Source: Tomocerus qinae
Lineage: Eukaryota; Arthropoda; Collembola; Entomobryomorpha; Tomoceridae
DNA length: 64,000 bases
Reading direction: 5' to 3'
Assembly: GCA_020055645.1 (NCBI GenBank)
Contig: CM034546.1
Span: forward strand, 101,680,001-101,744,000
In this document: positions 1-15,300 of the stretch, one piece after another
How the letters are laid out: each line of letters begins with the position of its first letter
How positions within the stretch are numbered: position 1 is the first letter of the stretch
Program-made: the position numbers and the translations under genes
Notes under the pieces: generated by a model
Database searches by the model: none
The model's input: only the letters and a program-made list of their open reading frames with translations
What the model was told of the DNA's origin: nothing

Positions 1-574
1 AGCATGCATTCAAGCGGCCCCTATATCATTTCAATCTAGGCATACAAAACTTGGAGTAACATAAAGGGAACTCCAATCTTGCCTGCTTCAAGAATATTGG
101 CATGTGTCGACAGGAACAATGAAAAATTGCACTAGCCCAGAAAACCAGGTATACTTTCTACATAAAAGATTATAGTACTCTAAAATTCGGTGCCGTATTC
201 ATACATATTTTAACCGGGGCATATGCATAGTCGTCGTACATATGTGCGAGGTAATAAGAATATAACATTGGCAATTGTCATTGGTATCATACCTAACGTT
301 ATTACTGATAGCAAAGAACTAGCTATATTATTTCGTGCGCGTGTATGTACTTATAGGTAGTGAGCTCTTAATAGCAGTCGATGAGTCGATTGACGATTAC
401 GAGTTTTAAGACTGCTGCTGCAGTTTCTTCACAGACAGCAGTCAAGTCTACAAAAGCATTCATATTAGTATGTATATCCAAATCTACATAAAGTAGGAGT
501 TTCAATGCAAAAATGGGCATGATCCATGATATTGAAAAAGAATTGGATGAAAGGAGAATGATTGTTGAAATTAC
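1..574. other. intron or flank downstream of the unknown minus-strand exon
   Basis: No gene is visible here. On the minus strand the reading frame of the neighbouring exon meets a good splice donor (CAG then GTAATT) at 574, so the remaining open frame down to 465 and the rest of this stretch are read as intron. Confidence 0.4.
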
Positions 575-1901
575 CTGGACCATATGGAGGTCCACCGACA
601 CTTCTTGTGGAAGTGGGAATGTGAGAGCTTTCAGACTGATGAGGTTCAGAGTGCAGAGAGCGAGCGGAAGAATTATTTTGTACATGATTATCGATTCGCA
701 TAGGCACCGACACCATTCGAGGAGCGGTGGCACTGTTGATATAGCTAAGACTATTTGTTCGGGAATGAGTCCGTATCTCATATCCACTGGAAGGCTCATA
801 AGTTTGGTATTCAATATCAGAGTGAGTTCTGTAACCCATGTCCGGATCACTACCACAAGGACCAATGGACCTACTCGTCGTTTGAAGATGTGGCAATTGC
901 ATCCCCATCGAATTTGATGGAGGGAGCTGAGCGTGTGCTCGGTAAAAATCATCGCACTGACAACAAGGGAGCTGCACTTGAGAATTTGATGGTTGCACTT
1001 GCATTGGATCATAAAAATCGGACGGCATAGAATGTCTTTGTTTCTGCAGTCTTGGATAACCATAGGGGGATTGTGAGTGCGAGTACATAGGAGCCGACGT
1101 TGTACAGAGGGTTGAACTTGTTGTAGTGCAATTAGCACTGGAACAAGAGTTCGAATTGCGTAGGATCCCTTGAGGGGGAGGTGGTTGTACTTGAAGGGGC
1201 ATCGACATGGAGGTAGAGGCCTGAGGGGCCCCGCCCTCCCCTCTTTGTCGCTCTCGACCTCTCTCTCGAACTGGGAAAGAGCTGTAGCCGTGTAATTCAC
1301 AGCATGGAGTTGGCGGACATAAACATCTAAGCTCCTCCCCGTTATATGGACAAGACATTGCTTCACACTCATAATACGCTTTCGAATAGCTAAGTGCTCT
1401 TCTTTTCGCGGCTGGAGGCGGTGGTGGTGGTGGCAGCGGGATGACAGTTGAATTTGACTCAAGTTCTGCCGTGAGGTCTCCTTCACTTTGTCCACGGCGT
1501 GGCTTCCAATTGAGAATACTCCTTCGGGCATTCCCACTATTACTGTCCAAACTACGATCTCTCTCACGAGATTTATTTTCTTCTCTATTAGGATTGGCAT
1601 TTGCGAGAACCAAATCACACATGACCACACGGTCTCCCCTGTCAGAGTCAATTGACAAATCACGATCCTCTGGTTGCGCTCCCGATGATCCTCTCGAACA
1701 AGCACAATGGCAACTGATTTGATGCTGTGCCAGACATGTGTTTCGGGGTGATCCTTTTGGACTTCCACAACCTTCTTCACGGTCAAGATCAGTTTGTCTA
1801 CTGTGGCTATCATGACGGTTCTGATGATGATGATGGTGACACTGTAAACGACGACCAAGATTTGTGCTTTTACTCTCTGGCAATAAGTCCTCATCATAAC
1901 T
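575..1901 (-). CDS. large internal exon of an unrecognised Cys/His/Pro-rich protein
   Basis: A minus-strand frame is open for about 442 codons. It is bounded by an acceptor (TTTTGCAAG, or the AG two bases further on) near 1901 and a donor (GGTCCAG then GTAATT) at 575/574. The frame has no plausible ATG at its beginning and a stop lies just upstream, so this is an internal exon. The predicted protein starts YDEDLLPESKST and has a His run near residue 17. It then shows several Cys pairs (SCHCACS, ELRCLCPPTPCCE, LPCCQCDDF), an eight-Pro run, an Arg/Glu stretch and a Ser/Tyr-rich C-terminal half. This suggests a disordered, possibly membrane-anchored cytoplasmic segment; no catalytic domain is visible. 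It ends in phase 1 with a G, the same phase as the dlg1 L27 exon on this strand. That would allow both to join one downstream exon, but this is inference. A nested gene is the alternative. Overlapping + strand frames are shadows. Confidence 0.55.
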
Positions 1902-3097
1902 CTTGCAAAACGTCTACTTGAAATTAAACCTTAAGTAGTTACCTTCTACTACTTATACCTACTCTCTATGTCTACCGATAATAGTACTAGTATTATCTTT
2001 CGGATGTACCCGGTTACTTTTCATAGATTCATGATCAGTCGTCCTCTAAGTTCTTACAAGTTCTCACAACTTTTGGATAAAGTGATAAAGAAATTCACTA
2101 CCCAGTACGTACAGTAGACTCGTTTCCGTTTCTTTTTAAATAAATCCTGGGGTGATCCTGATACTGATAACATTTCTCAAGTTGGATCAAATTAATCACT
2201 CAATTGTTGGGGAGTAACTAAATGTCCGGAATCGACAAGGTAATCCAGGAATGAAACGGAGGGCTAAAATGTCTTTGAACAAAAACAGTGGGTCGTAAAA
2301 ACGCTTTACTACAACCTAGTAGATAGTTGTGATATAAAATGATTAGGACATTCCCATCAGACACATTTTCGCATAAAATCATACACTAGTGCTATGAATA
2401 CATTTAGTGCCTTGTCTGGGTAGTAGTATTGGAGATATTGAATACAGGAACGAAAAAAATATTGAAGCATCCTAGCTTATTGTTAGCTTGGCATAGAACC
2501 GTTCTAACAACTTTACAAGTTCCCGAAACTGTTCCATCATTTTTATTATTACAAAGAAAAGAGACAAGACGGAGAAAGGCCAAGTGTGCCAAAAAATGAC
2601 AATTGGCAAGAATCCAATATGGTAATAAAACTGGAGGCCATTAAACCACAAATCCATTCACCAAGGAAGGAGTGTAGCATGGCATAAAGAAAAGAAAACT
2701 AAACCAGGGAAAAGAAAAGAATACTAAGGGCAGGGCAGACATGATGCAAACTCCACATGCATCCAATCCATCCATCTCCGGATTTTCTCTAGCTTGACGG
2801 ATCGATTCATTTGCCATAGCCAAAAATACGCAGCCAATATTTGTTTCTCCCGACAATCTTCCACGACAAATACGGAATCTCGAAACTTGCTTAATTCAAG
2901 TAGACCTGAACAAGAGAAAGTTGGCTTTCCCTCAGAACAAGGGAAAGCTTTTCTATAATAGATATTTAGAAATTTCTGTTTTGTATTATTCTATTTTTTG
3001 AGGACCCTATTGCCAGAGCGTATTTCCGAGCGCATCTTCAGAAGCCAAGCCATTCCAAATAAGGCCATTATTTCTCGACTGGAGATTCTTGACTCGC
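1902..3097. other. probable intron between the two unknown minus-strand exons
   Basis: AT-rich sequence without a convincing frame or repeat. It is interpreted as intron only because coding-like minus-strand frames lie on both sides. Confidence 0.3.
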
Positions 3098-3333
3098 CCT
3101 TGAGTTCTATTTCGGCCACAATTATCACAATGAGAATGTCGGTGTTCCGAATCACTACACGTTGAGTTTGAATCCAAACCGATGTCGTCACAGGCGTTAG
3201 AGGCACAATAATGAGCTCCATCCACCAAATCCAATTCGAAATGCACATGAAAAGCACATTTGGTCGACAGATCCGACAAACCCCAACGACCAACATATGG
3301 AAGGCCACCACCACCAACCACCCGTACAATCAT
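3098..3333 (-). CDS. candidate first coding exon of the same unknown protein
   Basis: A minus-strand frame opens with ATG at 3333 (MIVRVVGGGG) and stays open to a stop at 3007. It has a protein-like composition: a Gly run, an acidic Leu/Asp segment, then a Cys/His cluster (STCSDSEHRHSHCDNC). No GT donor of quality is present. A GC-type donor (CAAGG then GCGAGT) at 3098/3097 would leave phase 2 and join in frame to the exon at 575-1901, giving ...RTQG-YDEDLL. If that donor is not used, the frame ends at 3007 and this would be a separate short gene or a chance frame. No homologue recognised. Confidence 0.35.
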
Positions 3334-6300
3334 TGCAAGCCGTGATGTATTTTTCCGTCTACCTTCTCGTCTTCACAGTCGTTTCCCACCCTTTCAGTCC
3401 TCTTCTTTGATATCTCAAATCACTCTCTTTTCTTCACTCTCATCTCTTAATGAGCACACCCAGGAACTTTCCCCTCACACTGATGATCCCATTTTCTCCG
3501 TTCTTCCTCATCTAACATCACCGTGACTTTCTCCCCCAACTTTACATTTTCTCATCCTTTCGTTTTTCACAGAGAGAAGCACACCTAATTATTGCCGCTT
3601 TATTAGTACTGCAAATGCGAGGGAATGTAATAAAATTGTCTTGTTGTTTTGTCTTTGTCATACTCTTAGTATCGCTCAACGCAATTAAGCGTAAGCATCT
3701 TGTACTCCATTGTTCATAGTAATTAATATTAAGCAAGTAATTTACATTATCTGTCTTTTATGATCTTAACATTAACCCTATTTCCGCTATATGACCATTG
3801 AAAGCTACTTTCTCCAACAGAAGGAAAGCAGGGAACATAATACAAATGAGAAACGAACCAAGCAGTACTTTGAACTTTCAAACATGATATTTCTTACATG
3901 TCCGTCGTCTTCTAGTCAGTTTTATTCAGCTATTGATCATGCAAAAAGCCAAGTATCAAAAAGAAGGGAGACTATTTCGCCCAAAGTCATCTGGATGAAT
4001 GAAAAACCACTCTGAGTTTCATACTCTTCAAAGTCACTTTATCCTTTATGGACAGACTTGCCTAAGAGCTAAACCAGATAATTTCAAAGCATAATATGTC
4101 CTTGTAATACTATACTGTTCAGAAAATTATTTTCTAGATAAATTAAACCTTTCCATTACAAAATTATACTCCTCGTGTCCTACAATACTGCTTCTAAAAT
4201 GCCAACCGTGATTTTTATTATACTAATAGCTTGCTTTCAGCAGTTTTAGCCTTGAACATTCTCAGTCCATTCGTCGACTTCACATCAATTGAAAATCATT
4301 GTGATCAGTAGCGCAACTGAATTTCAAAACACTCATTAGCCAGCTCGCCATTTACACCTTAATAGTTCACGTAGTAGTAAATGTCAACCTGTCAACAAAA
4401 GGAAAGCAAGAAATGTCTTTAAGAAAAACGAATGGATCTGAGTCGCAGTCATTGGGATTGAGAGGTACATGCAACGCAACACTGCCGAAAGTAATTTTCG
4501 TCACGTTCTCAATCCTCTAAAAATAATGGAAAATTAAATTACAAGCGCATGTACATACATAAAGTATAAATTGCACAACTTTCACCAAAGCTTTCTTTTC
4601 ACTTTCTCCCACTGACTCAACTCAACTTTTGGATGGCAAGCTTAATTTCCCCGAACTTAAACTCTGCTTAGTAGACATTCCATTGCCAACCCATAGAAAG
4701 AGCAGCTACTAAATAACTTTACTTAGTCTAAACGAAGAGAAAGTCAGAAACAACACATTTATCTATATGTATAATAAATTACCCTGCCCACGTTACATAG
4801 AAAGTACTAAAGAATTGCTAACCTACACTGCCAATGAGTTTCTACTGAGTATAGTACTAAATGTAAAAACAGCAGAAAGTACAGCGTGTGTGCTAATGAG
4901 AATCAATGACTGGACGACATCGACACCCAACACATTTGCTTTCTCTCTCACCCTGACAGATGCATACCATAAACCAACACGCTAAATAAAGTCTAAATAA
5001 CACAAATTGCTTGCAACTGTAATGTTGTGTTAAATAAGAGTAACAGTGACACATGAAAAGTGTAGCTGACTTTTCGTCTAATTTTACTCCATACAACCCC
5101 GACAGGCTTCTACGGCTACACAACATGTCATCATTAGCATCACCTAACACATTCCGAGAACAAGTCCCCAAAAATGAGTCACTCTTTCACTCTTAACGGC
5201 CTTGCTCCCATAAAAACATCCAAATGTATACTAATACTGAAAGTATCCATGTACATTTACACAAGATAGACGCAAAAACTTCCGATTCTAATTTCCTGTC
5301 TGCTCGTACACAAAGAGTGTTCGAGAGATAAGCTCGAGCCTGACACTCTCACAAACTGACAACCAGTGCTGATTCATCTTATTCGTATCTTGTACTCTCT
5401 TTTTACTATGTACATTATTGGCAGAGAAAGTCTACACGCTAGGATCGAATTTTCTTTTTCTGGCCACCTGCCTGATCTCGTAGTCTGTCATCAATATTCA
5501 ATGCCTTCATTTCTTGTCTCATAGTAGTTCCACAATATGCACCTTTAAATATGTTTACATGGACGCATTATACCTAGAGCTTGTAATAGGCATTACAACT
5601 CTTCTGACGATTCCAGAAGTAAGACGTTGTACGAAAGTCGGGAGGCTAAGAACTAAAAATAAAAGTAGTGAAATACAGTGAACTTATGAACGACAAATGA
5701 GATTGCCATAATGGACTAAAATTCAAAACAAATGAAGACAATGAAGACATGCGGCTTAACTTAGTTGGAATCCACTCCAACTATTATGCCTATATTGCTT
5801 CTTTCCTAGGCTAAATAAATAAGTACAAATTTCCAAACGTAGTCACACTAATAATTCAGCTCTTGACGCTTCCTAGGTATTGCTAAGCCTATTAAATCAA
5901 TTAGAATGTGGTTTGTTTGTACAATGCATAAAATTAATACCGCCCTACTGGGCAGATAAAATATTATATAACAATACTAATACTCCATTTGTACGTGTTA
6001 GATTATTACTATAAATACTAAAGAATTTTCAACAGAGCAGTAATACCACTGAGGGTAAAACAGTATGAAATGCAATATTTACACAAACTCTGCCCTACAC
6101 CCTACAGGTATGACATCAAAAGAATAGATACATAGCATTATTTCAGAAAGTCATTAAACATTGCTTCCTACTGGACCTATTTTACCAAGAACCGTGAGAC
6201 TAAAAGCATCAGTTCAGTTGGCTTCAGCGTAACCAGATGTTACAAATACTGCAGAATCAAGACAGAAGATGAGAAGGACTAAACTGTACGTGGGTAATCA

Positions 6301-9300
6301 ATTAAAAGCGTCTATACATTTGTTTTTATTCATCCGTTTACTATAATAGTGAGAATGAGAAAATGTTTTAGCAAAAATAACTCTAATGACCATTGGTAAA
6401 AAATAGTGCCTAATGACTTTCTCATGATATGATATGTATGTGGTTGCTGGACATGTCTACTAGTAACTCAAGTATTGAAGTATTCATATGCCAATATCTG
6501 TTATTCTGTTAGGTAATAAAATTCTCTTATTGTAAATATGAAGAATAGAACATGATAGAACTAAGCACAGGTCGAAATTGGGTGTTGTGCAAGTATATAT
6601 GCTTTTTGGATTTGAGTCTACAATTCTATGTACATCAGATTGGATTGGACTACTATTTTTAGTTATGTAATTTAATTAAGTTGTCAAAACGTTGACCATT
6701 TTGTCAGTGGGCGGGAAAGGCCAACTTCCCACGCTATACACCTTTGCTTTTAGAGTTTATTGTTTGCGAAATTGTGATTTGATTTGCTTTTAAGCATGTA
6801 GATTGTATTGTACTATTCCTATTGTATATTGCACAATTGAATTTAATATCTCTAGCTATCGGCTCACTCACAACTCGCTTATTCTCCTTTATCTAAAAAT
6901 CAGTTGACAACGAACACTGCCACTTTTTCTATTCTAACTCCGTAACTTTCACATTTCGTTTGAGTAAACTAAAATTCTGGTGAAAGATGAGTGAAAATTT
7001 TATACGGAATGAATAGGAAGAGAAAGGACTATGTCAACTAAATTTTTTATTGCTATAGCATATAGCATGTACTTAATTTCATTAGTAGTTATGTTGTAAG
7101 ACATCTCGTAGGGTAGGATGAAAGGCAAGATATGCACAATTGGTATACTAAAAGTGATAGTGCTAGATGTATTTATAATGAGTGGAAAAAACAAAACACT
7201 CTATATTTTGATTTGGGTCACGGGTCAGGTCAGGGCCATCAAAACTGTCCTGGAAGGATGCTATAAACACAGTGTGGTAGTTTCGTTTATACAAAACAAT
7301 AAAGAACAGAGCTCTTTCTTCGTAATCCCTCTTGTATTACTTTTTCATGAACAATTTTACACTAAAAGTACAGATATGTACAGAGTTCAGAATCCAGAAA
7401 CATGAACACAAATACATAGTTCTTGCTACCACAATGGTGAAACCATTTCTTACAGTGGTTTTTACCACTTGTATTACTGTACAAGTCAAAGTCTTGACTA
7501 TGCGGAACTAACTTTCTGTTGCTCTGCTACCACAGAAAGTAACTTTCATGTTTCCTATATAAAACAAACATAAAGTGTGAGTTAACACTTTTCCATTGTT
7601 GACGGTGTCTTATTTTCCAGTTTACTTCAACTAAATCACACTCATAACATAAATAAATAAATGAAACAGAGGCTATTGCATTTCTATTCTACAACTGTAT
7701 AGTTTCCTTTTCTCCTAACGATAAGAGTGAACAAGTGAACTCATCTAAAATAACTAAACCTTCTAAAATGCCAAAATCTACTTAAGGGTTTTGTAAGCCA
7801 TACACTTCTTGACTGCAGGACTCCTACACACTATTACAGGTTAAATAGCACAAATATACCACTCTGCACTGTACTATTGTTGGATCGTATTCTTGAAGTT
7901 TAGGTCTGCAGAAATGTGCAGTACACCAACCAAACTTTCTTAGTCACAGAAAGAGTAAACTAGGAAAGATGCTGAGCACACAACAACCACCCACCGCACC
8001 ACCAGTAGTTTCGGTAATAGAATATTTTACAGGGTGTCTTTTGTATATTTATGTCCTCTCGGGAAACGAGGCTCGTGTAATATAGAATCGCATGTATTCT
8101 ATTCGATACTCATTTTTTTGAAACATAATTACTTTCTATTTTCTATTAGAATTCCACAGTGAAAACTAATAGAAGGTTCTGCTTGATAGATTATATCGTC
8201 AAAATGTTTAAGCGTAGTAGAATAAGCATCTACAGTGATATTATCCATAAAAAAGTAGAGACACATTTTTCAGGTAGCTATATACGTAGACCTTTTTCGA
8301 CCATTATTTCCACTACAATCATATGTCTTCTGTACTCATGTCAAATGCAATGCCAATGAAAGAACTGCTAAGAAATACCTTAGTCTTTTTCTCTCAGCCA
8401 AAAAATTGCAAATTTCATGCTCACTGCTCAGTGGTGTCAGTAGTCTGACTTGCAATTCCATCCGTTAGTATATTATAGATTGAACAAATCTTTCTATTCC
8501 AATCCAATACTCCTAAAAGCGTGCAAAATATAGTAGTTATATCATACACCCTGTATTTACTATAAATGGGTGCAACCATTATATAGGTGCATATATTTCT
8601 ATATTATGGCTATGTAAAGTACTCCCACTGGAGAAAGCAGCATTTTCTCCCTATTTCAATTAAGGTACTGTCTGCTTCTTACAAAGAGTATACCTATAGA
8701 TAAACTTTCATGCGTAAAAACTTTTATTTATTACACAACTAACCTTAACTGTGGATATTCGGGTCGGGATAAGTATCTATTCACTATATCACTATTGCAG
8801 TACTTATATCTATAGATTTACTAATTACAAACTGAAAGTTATATGCTAGTACAAAACTATCAAATAAAATGATCCATTTGCACTCTCAGCTGTTCAATGC
8901 TTTTACCAATTATATAACTCCGTAAATAAAGATTTATAACTATTTATTTACTGACTGAGCCAAATTGTGAGCTCTTAGATGACAATTAATAATCCTATTG
9001 GGTTTTGCTGCCTATACTAACACTTCAGTCTGACAACTAAATGGTTCTTAAAATTACTACAATTTCTACTTTAATTGAAGCACTGGCTTGAAAGAGGATT
9101 CGCGCTTCGGTGAAAGAACAGGGTGAATAAAGACACATTATTGAACCAACCTCCTTTTTATGCGATTTTGATTTAACAGAATAATAATATGGCAGCCTAT
9201 ACAATCTCTAACTTAGTAGTACCAACTAATCATAAGTAATAATATTCTCAGACTAAAGGGAAACCAATCACATGAACCCATAAAAACTTACTACGGCCTT

Positions 9301-12300
9301 CACAAAAGGAACCCTAACAAAATCAGCAGACAATACATGACATTATTCATAACTACTACAAGTAATCTACAGAGCCTAGGTACTCTTGGACATGCTACTC
9401 ATCTGAATCTGCTGTAAAAGCGAAAAGAACACAACCGAAAATATCTTGCACGATATAAGGTCACACATTCGACATTCACACAGCTCTTTGTACACACTAT
9501 ACCCTCATTGTATTCCATCCACTCTGCTTTATCTCGTTTTTCTTATTTCACAACTACTGTTCTACTACTACCTCTCCTTTACATAAATAGTTTCACATTC
9601 TTTCTACTATTTAGTTTTTATTTAGACTGTGCATGCGAAAAAAACGAGAAAATTATACCATGCACGATAAGACAGACGTGAAAACGACAATCCTCTCCTC
9701 TCATACACTCGTAGAACTTTATTCTTATTTAAACTTTCTTTCTATTAGGTACTTTATATTATAAGTAGTAAACTCTCTGTCTGCATGCATAAATAGACTA
9801 CCGACTATACAACGACTCTCTCTTTCGCATCATCATACTACTTTTCTCTATTCGTTAAATTTTACAACTTACAAAAATAACAGACGAAATGCTATGAGAC
9901 TTCGTCGAACACGTCGATCTATTTTCTAGGCCATTGATATTAGTAATATTGGGATACGTAAGTACTAACGTTTTCCAAAGTTTTACCCTAGTCTAGTTCT
10001 CAGATGTCTATGTTACGACTGTGATTATCATAATATACCTTGAGTATGTACATACACGCACAATACTATACAGTCAGTACAGACTGATACCTAATATTAT
10101 AATAATAGGCAGTATGTCATTATGTCAGGCATGAACACTTGATTGAAACTGGTACGATTATTTATGGACGTCTTTAATGGAGAGCGTAAAAACTAAACCC
10201 CACTTATGGGCACGAGTAGAAGATAAATTGTTACAAGGGAAATGTGTAACGCATTGTCTGTCCTACCATCTGTCCACAGCCTTCTCTCTTGAGAAACACG
10301 AGCAAACGGAGAAATGCATATAAACATTATCTATATCCACTACATACTGAATTTAGAGTCAATGTCACTAATATCAATTTATTAAAACTGAGTCTACATT
10401 AAGAAAGTTGGATTAAATCTAATAAGCCTAGCGCGATCTTCTCCTTACTTCCTTTTTGAACATACACACTTTCTTTTAACACACACATTCCTGAGGCTTT
10501 ATTGAATTCACAGGAAATTGTAGTACAAGGAACTTGACACTCACACTGTCATAATATCCTCCCAGACCGTGTTCACGACTTTTTCATATAAAATTATGTG
10601 AAAGGATGATTAATATTAAATTATGAATCATATACTGCCAACGAGTTACCATTTCCACCAAACCCTTATTACGGTGAGTACTGATACAGCATACAGATTC
10701 CAACTCCAACTTTATTTTATACCTATCGTTTAATCGTAGCTATATCCGACATACCTCTCCAAAAGGGAAACCCATTCAAAATGCTTTAGATTTGGAACTG
10801 CTAGACAGTAGAAAATGGATTTCATTTCCTTATTAAATAAAGCCAATTCTGTCAAGACAGACTTTGGACTACCATAACATTATATACCAACGCAGCTTTA
10901 GGAACAACTTCCATAGTTAGTATTGCCATTCCTATTATGCTGGTGCCTTAAACAGCACACGTATAACGATTACTAATGCGCAACATTAGAATAGCAAGGA
11001 AATATGTAATTACGCATTACGTGACTACATTTTTATTTCATAAGCCATTATTATTAGTACCAGCAAAAGGGAAGTTAAAGGTAAACTAAATGAAAACAAC
11101 GCAATTGATATTTCTATCAATAATTGTATTACGATTATGCGAGCTGAAGTCAAGCCAAAGCCATCATTATAATGTATAAAGAGTTGGAGAGTCGATTTTG
11201 GTGGGTTGGGCCTTGTGAGAGATTATCACCAAAACCTTATTGACGCATTTATCACTCGAATGACGACATTGCTGTTATGTAGACTTTAAGCCTGTACACT
11301 ATACAGTAAAAGATCAAGGGAAAATGGATCACCTATTGTCGCGTTCATGGCTGTGGAATGTAAACTACTATGAAGCATTATACATGTAGTAATTAGTAAT
11401 TAATTGTAAGAAATAGTAACTACAGTGTTACCGTCTTCTACTAATAGTTATTAGGATTGCACCTGTATGGACTGTATTGAAGCTGTATAAGAGCAGTCAG
11501 CAGAGCAAAAGCAGTCTATGCATTGCAGTATTATTACTGAGTCTTAAAAATATCGGAGGAAATAGTTGTTAGAGAATGTTGGTTGAGACGGAAGTGGGAA
11601 GTGAAAGTACAAGAATTATACGGAGAATTATTAATATCCATTAATTTGTAGTCTTCTTTATCCTCTTCCACAACTTTCTCAATTTACAGAAAAGCTGATT
11701 ATTGTAAGACTCCAGTTTCCACGTAGAGAGAGTCCAAGTTCTCCCTGCATTGCATATGGTGGAGTTTCTGGCTAACATGCAAACACATAATATAAGTGCA
11801 GATGCAGACTTATAGGGCTCCCTAAGCTATTCTAAAGCCAAAGAAACACACCAAAGTTAACAGCATTGGTACTAATAGCTCACCAGGGATTAAAGTTACT
11901 TTTGTGAATATTACATTACATCACGTAAAATCGCTTCTCTTCACCTCCAGAAATTCCTCTTCTAACCTCCCCCACTCTTCAAACAAGACTAAATTGAATT
12001 TTTGTGTCTGTTACTCAGACTTATTCTTTCCTTAACTATAAAAGCATTGGAAAACATCCTCTACTCAGCTTTTTGCTTTCGGAATGGAATACATACTCAT
12101 CAGAGCAAAGAAAAAGGGCAATAACCTAATGCAGTGTTACTATTAGGAACTTCTACGGCACCTTAAGCATAACTCACAGCTCAAGCTCTCCATTTCATTA
12201 GCATGCAAGCACTCATTGTGCTAAACGAACGGAGAAATTGGCAAGTCTTTTTTAACGCTCTCAATTCATTTCAAGTGTTATGTGTTATGAGGGAAGGATA

Positions 12301-15300
12301 GTCTTTCCAGACCACTTTACGTTGCTCTTCTTCAGACCACAGAGAACCCCATTCACCATTCATTGCCTTTTTGTCCATAAAACATTGAGCCATTAGTTAT
12401 AATACTCATTACATTACATTACAATACTTCTAAGATGTCCTTTTCCGTCTACACTCTCCCCGTCTCAATACGCCCAACTCCCTATTAATATTCTGCACTT
12501 ACACGCGTGCACTCATAAAAACTATACAATCTCCTCATAACTATATACACACACTGGCACCACTCAATCCCTAACCAAGGAATGTCACTTTAAACAATTT
12601 CAATTTATCTTTTCTAAATACCGACTCTACTTTTTCCAACCTTCAACTAAGCTGTATACTACTTATAACATCAACATTAGCTTGGCCAGAAAAGCATCTT
12701 AATAAAAAAAGTCTTCTCTTTCTCTCTTCTCAATACAGAATTCAATGAAAAAAGGCTAGATCATAAATCCCAACTTCAGCCCACACCTAACGAATCCCCT
12801 TTCCTTTTGACTTGACACAACTCTTTTCTTCCTGAAACATATTGCATGGTGCTACACACTACATGGTGTGCTATTACAAGGAGCAACCAACAGAATGCAA
12901 TTTACTTCCATCCTTACCGACAACAGAAGACAACACTAACACACAGCTAAAGGAAAGTAGAAATTATGGTCTAATCTAAAATCTAAACTCTAAACACAAC
13001 AGTAAACTATATATATGTTCTACGCAATGTAAGTAATAAATGGAAGAAATGTCTGTAAGACACTATTTCACGGTAGCTAACTTAATCACCAAACTTTCTC
13101 CAAGGAGCAAAACCTTTATTTTATCCCTCTCTATGTTTAGACACAGCACAAAACTGCGAAAAGTCAAGGGGAAGCCAATATAAGAGTCAAAGTAGCTTAA
13201 CATTATCATATATGGAGGAGTTCAGATGTAGACGTGCCACTACTGAAACAAAATAAAATGATATAAATGAGTTCCTGCTGATGTGATTTCTTTCCTTCCT
13301 CTCACCAAATGCCATCTACTAAAAGTCTTACCCGAAAAATTGAATTCACCAGTCCCAGCAAAAGCAAATAGAACTTCATTAAAATTAAGGTCGTTTATAA
13401 CTCAACCGCCTTTATAAGATTTGACATTTCCCTTCCTGCGTAAATTAGCTAATTAGAATTATCTCTTAACGTGATTAATTGTTTTGAGACTATAATAATT
13501 GGTTTACTTTAATTTACATACATTTCATTTCAGGAAATCCATTTAGCTACATTTAAGCATTTTTGCAACACAAATTGCTTCATTTCCATTTTCCATTCAT
13601 ACAAGTATAATGCGTTAACATGCACATAAAAGATGTGGCTAAAATGAAAATTGAAAACATCTTTTTGTTAAATTGTTAAAAGTGCGTGGAGAGATTTTTG
13701 TAATTGCTAATACTAAATTTTATCAAGTACACAGAAACCACCATGTGCACCATTGTAATTGCAACACAACAAAACAAAGTAATTTCGTTCCACGAGAACA
13801 TTCCACTGGAAGTGGTAGGAACATCCAAAAGACAAGAAAGGAATAAAATGACTTTCACTCAAGATAAACGATTCGACTGCTCAACTGACAATGTGTACAT
13901 TCGCGAGATAAAGTGGAAATAGCTGAATACCTACAAATACAGAATATATACCTACATGCTATATATATCGCAAAGGAATATTCAAGCCAGGTTATTTTGA
14001 GAACACTTCTTACAATTACAACACAGCCCATCTCGCAAGACTTCTATTTCACCAAATACATCTTTACACTACATAGTACAAAGTAAACTCTTTGGAAATT
14101 TCTAGGGAATAAGTACTGAATAAATGGTAAATGAAGCATAGTCGCAGTCGTAAGTCGTTTTATTTCAAGTTGTATCAGTCTGGAACTACATAAGAATAAA
14201 CTAAACAAACTGCGTAGGTACTCTTTTTGTAGGTCGAAATACACTCTATTCTTATGCTTCAAGAGTAGGCGTATTGTTAACCCTATTATATAACTCCAAC
14301 TCAAAGAAAATATAATATAACTACGAAGGAGTTCGTTACATTCAGCACTACTATAGGTACTTATTATTGACACTCCAGTCCAGTCTCTTATAAATTGGAT
14401 CTGACTAACTGAAATGAGAAATGTCGAAAACTTACCTACTATACCTAACATAAGTACTAACACTAAAAATGGAATGTACCATGGATGAAGTGTGAAAGTA
14501 AAGTTCCTAACAAAAGTATATTGCGCCATGCCCACTCACACGAAGTGAAGAGTAAAGAAGAGCAAAATACTATATACGCAAATAATTTTCTTCCTTTGTG
14601 CTATTTATCAAGGTATTTACCCTTATCCTTCACATTTCATTTCTCGTTAGGGCAACACTAACTCATAGCATCTCTTGAAGTGTGCCTTTTGACTCAAGCT
14701 TACCTTTCACAAGATTACAAATAAAAAGCGTTATATCGTAATTCTTAATATTTTTAAAACAAGTCTCGTCCCGAAAGTTTAAACACAGTATGCAAAGAAA
14801 GTCAGCCTACATTATGCATTCTCTGTCTATATATTTGTGAAATTTCACCAAACTTTCATTTGGAATTTCTACTACTGCGAACAAGATATAAATAATATAA
14901 ATGATTAAGTGAAGATAGTGGCACATTTATACTACTTCTGTATGCATGATGTATAATATATTTAACATTTTAAAACGAATGGGGACAAACATTAAAATGG
15001 GCACTAAATCTCCTAGTTCAAGAAACCTTGTAAAAATAAAAGTAGGAGATTACAGCAAAAAAGTAATTTGGTAACTGAGTAGAGAATAGAAAATTACTAA
15101 ATGCTCTCTCTGCATTGTTTAAATTACAGTTGGTTCAAATTCAAATGGTAAGGATGTAGGAAAAATGGTGGAGGAAACTCTTTCCGACATTTATCTCAGT
15201 CATTACCCCTCCCAACTCCATAAGGAGTCCAACAAACTCAAATCTTTCATTTCGTAAGCCGTGGCTGCGATTTTTGCCATATAAGAGTAGAATCCTTTCC

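Noticed and set aside
368..1897. A 509-codon minus-strand frame overlapping the unknown exon
   Set aside because: Same DNA in a different phase, low-complexity of the wrong kind (Ile/Val/Arg shadows), no splice support; the other frame has protein-like composition and fits the splice sites.
14044..14535. A 163-codon hydrophobic minus-strand frame
   Set aside because: Long for AT-rich DNA and with two membrane-like stretches, but about one such frame is expected by chance in this window; no ATG at its beginning, no splice sites or recognisable family.
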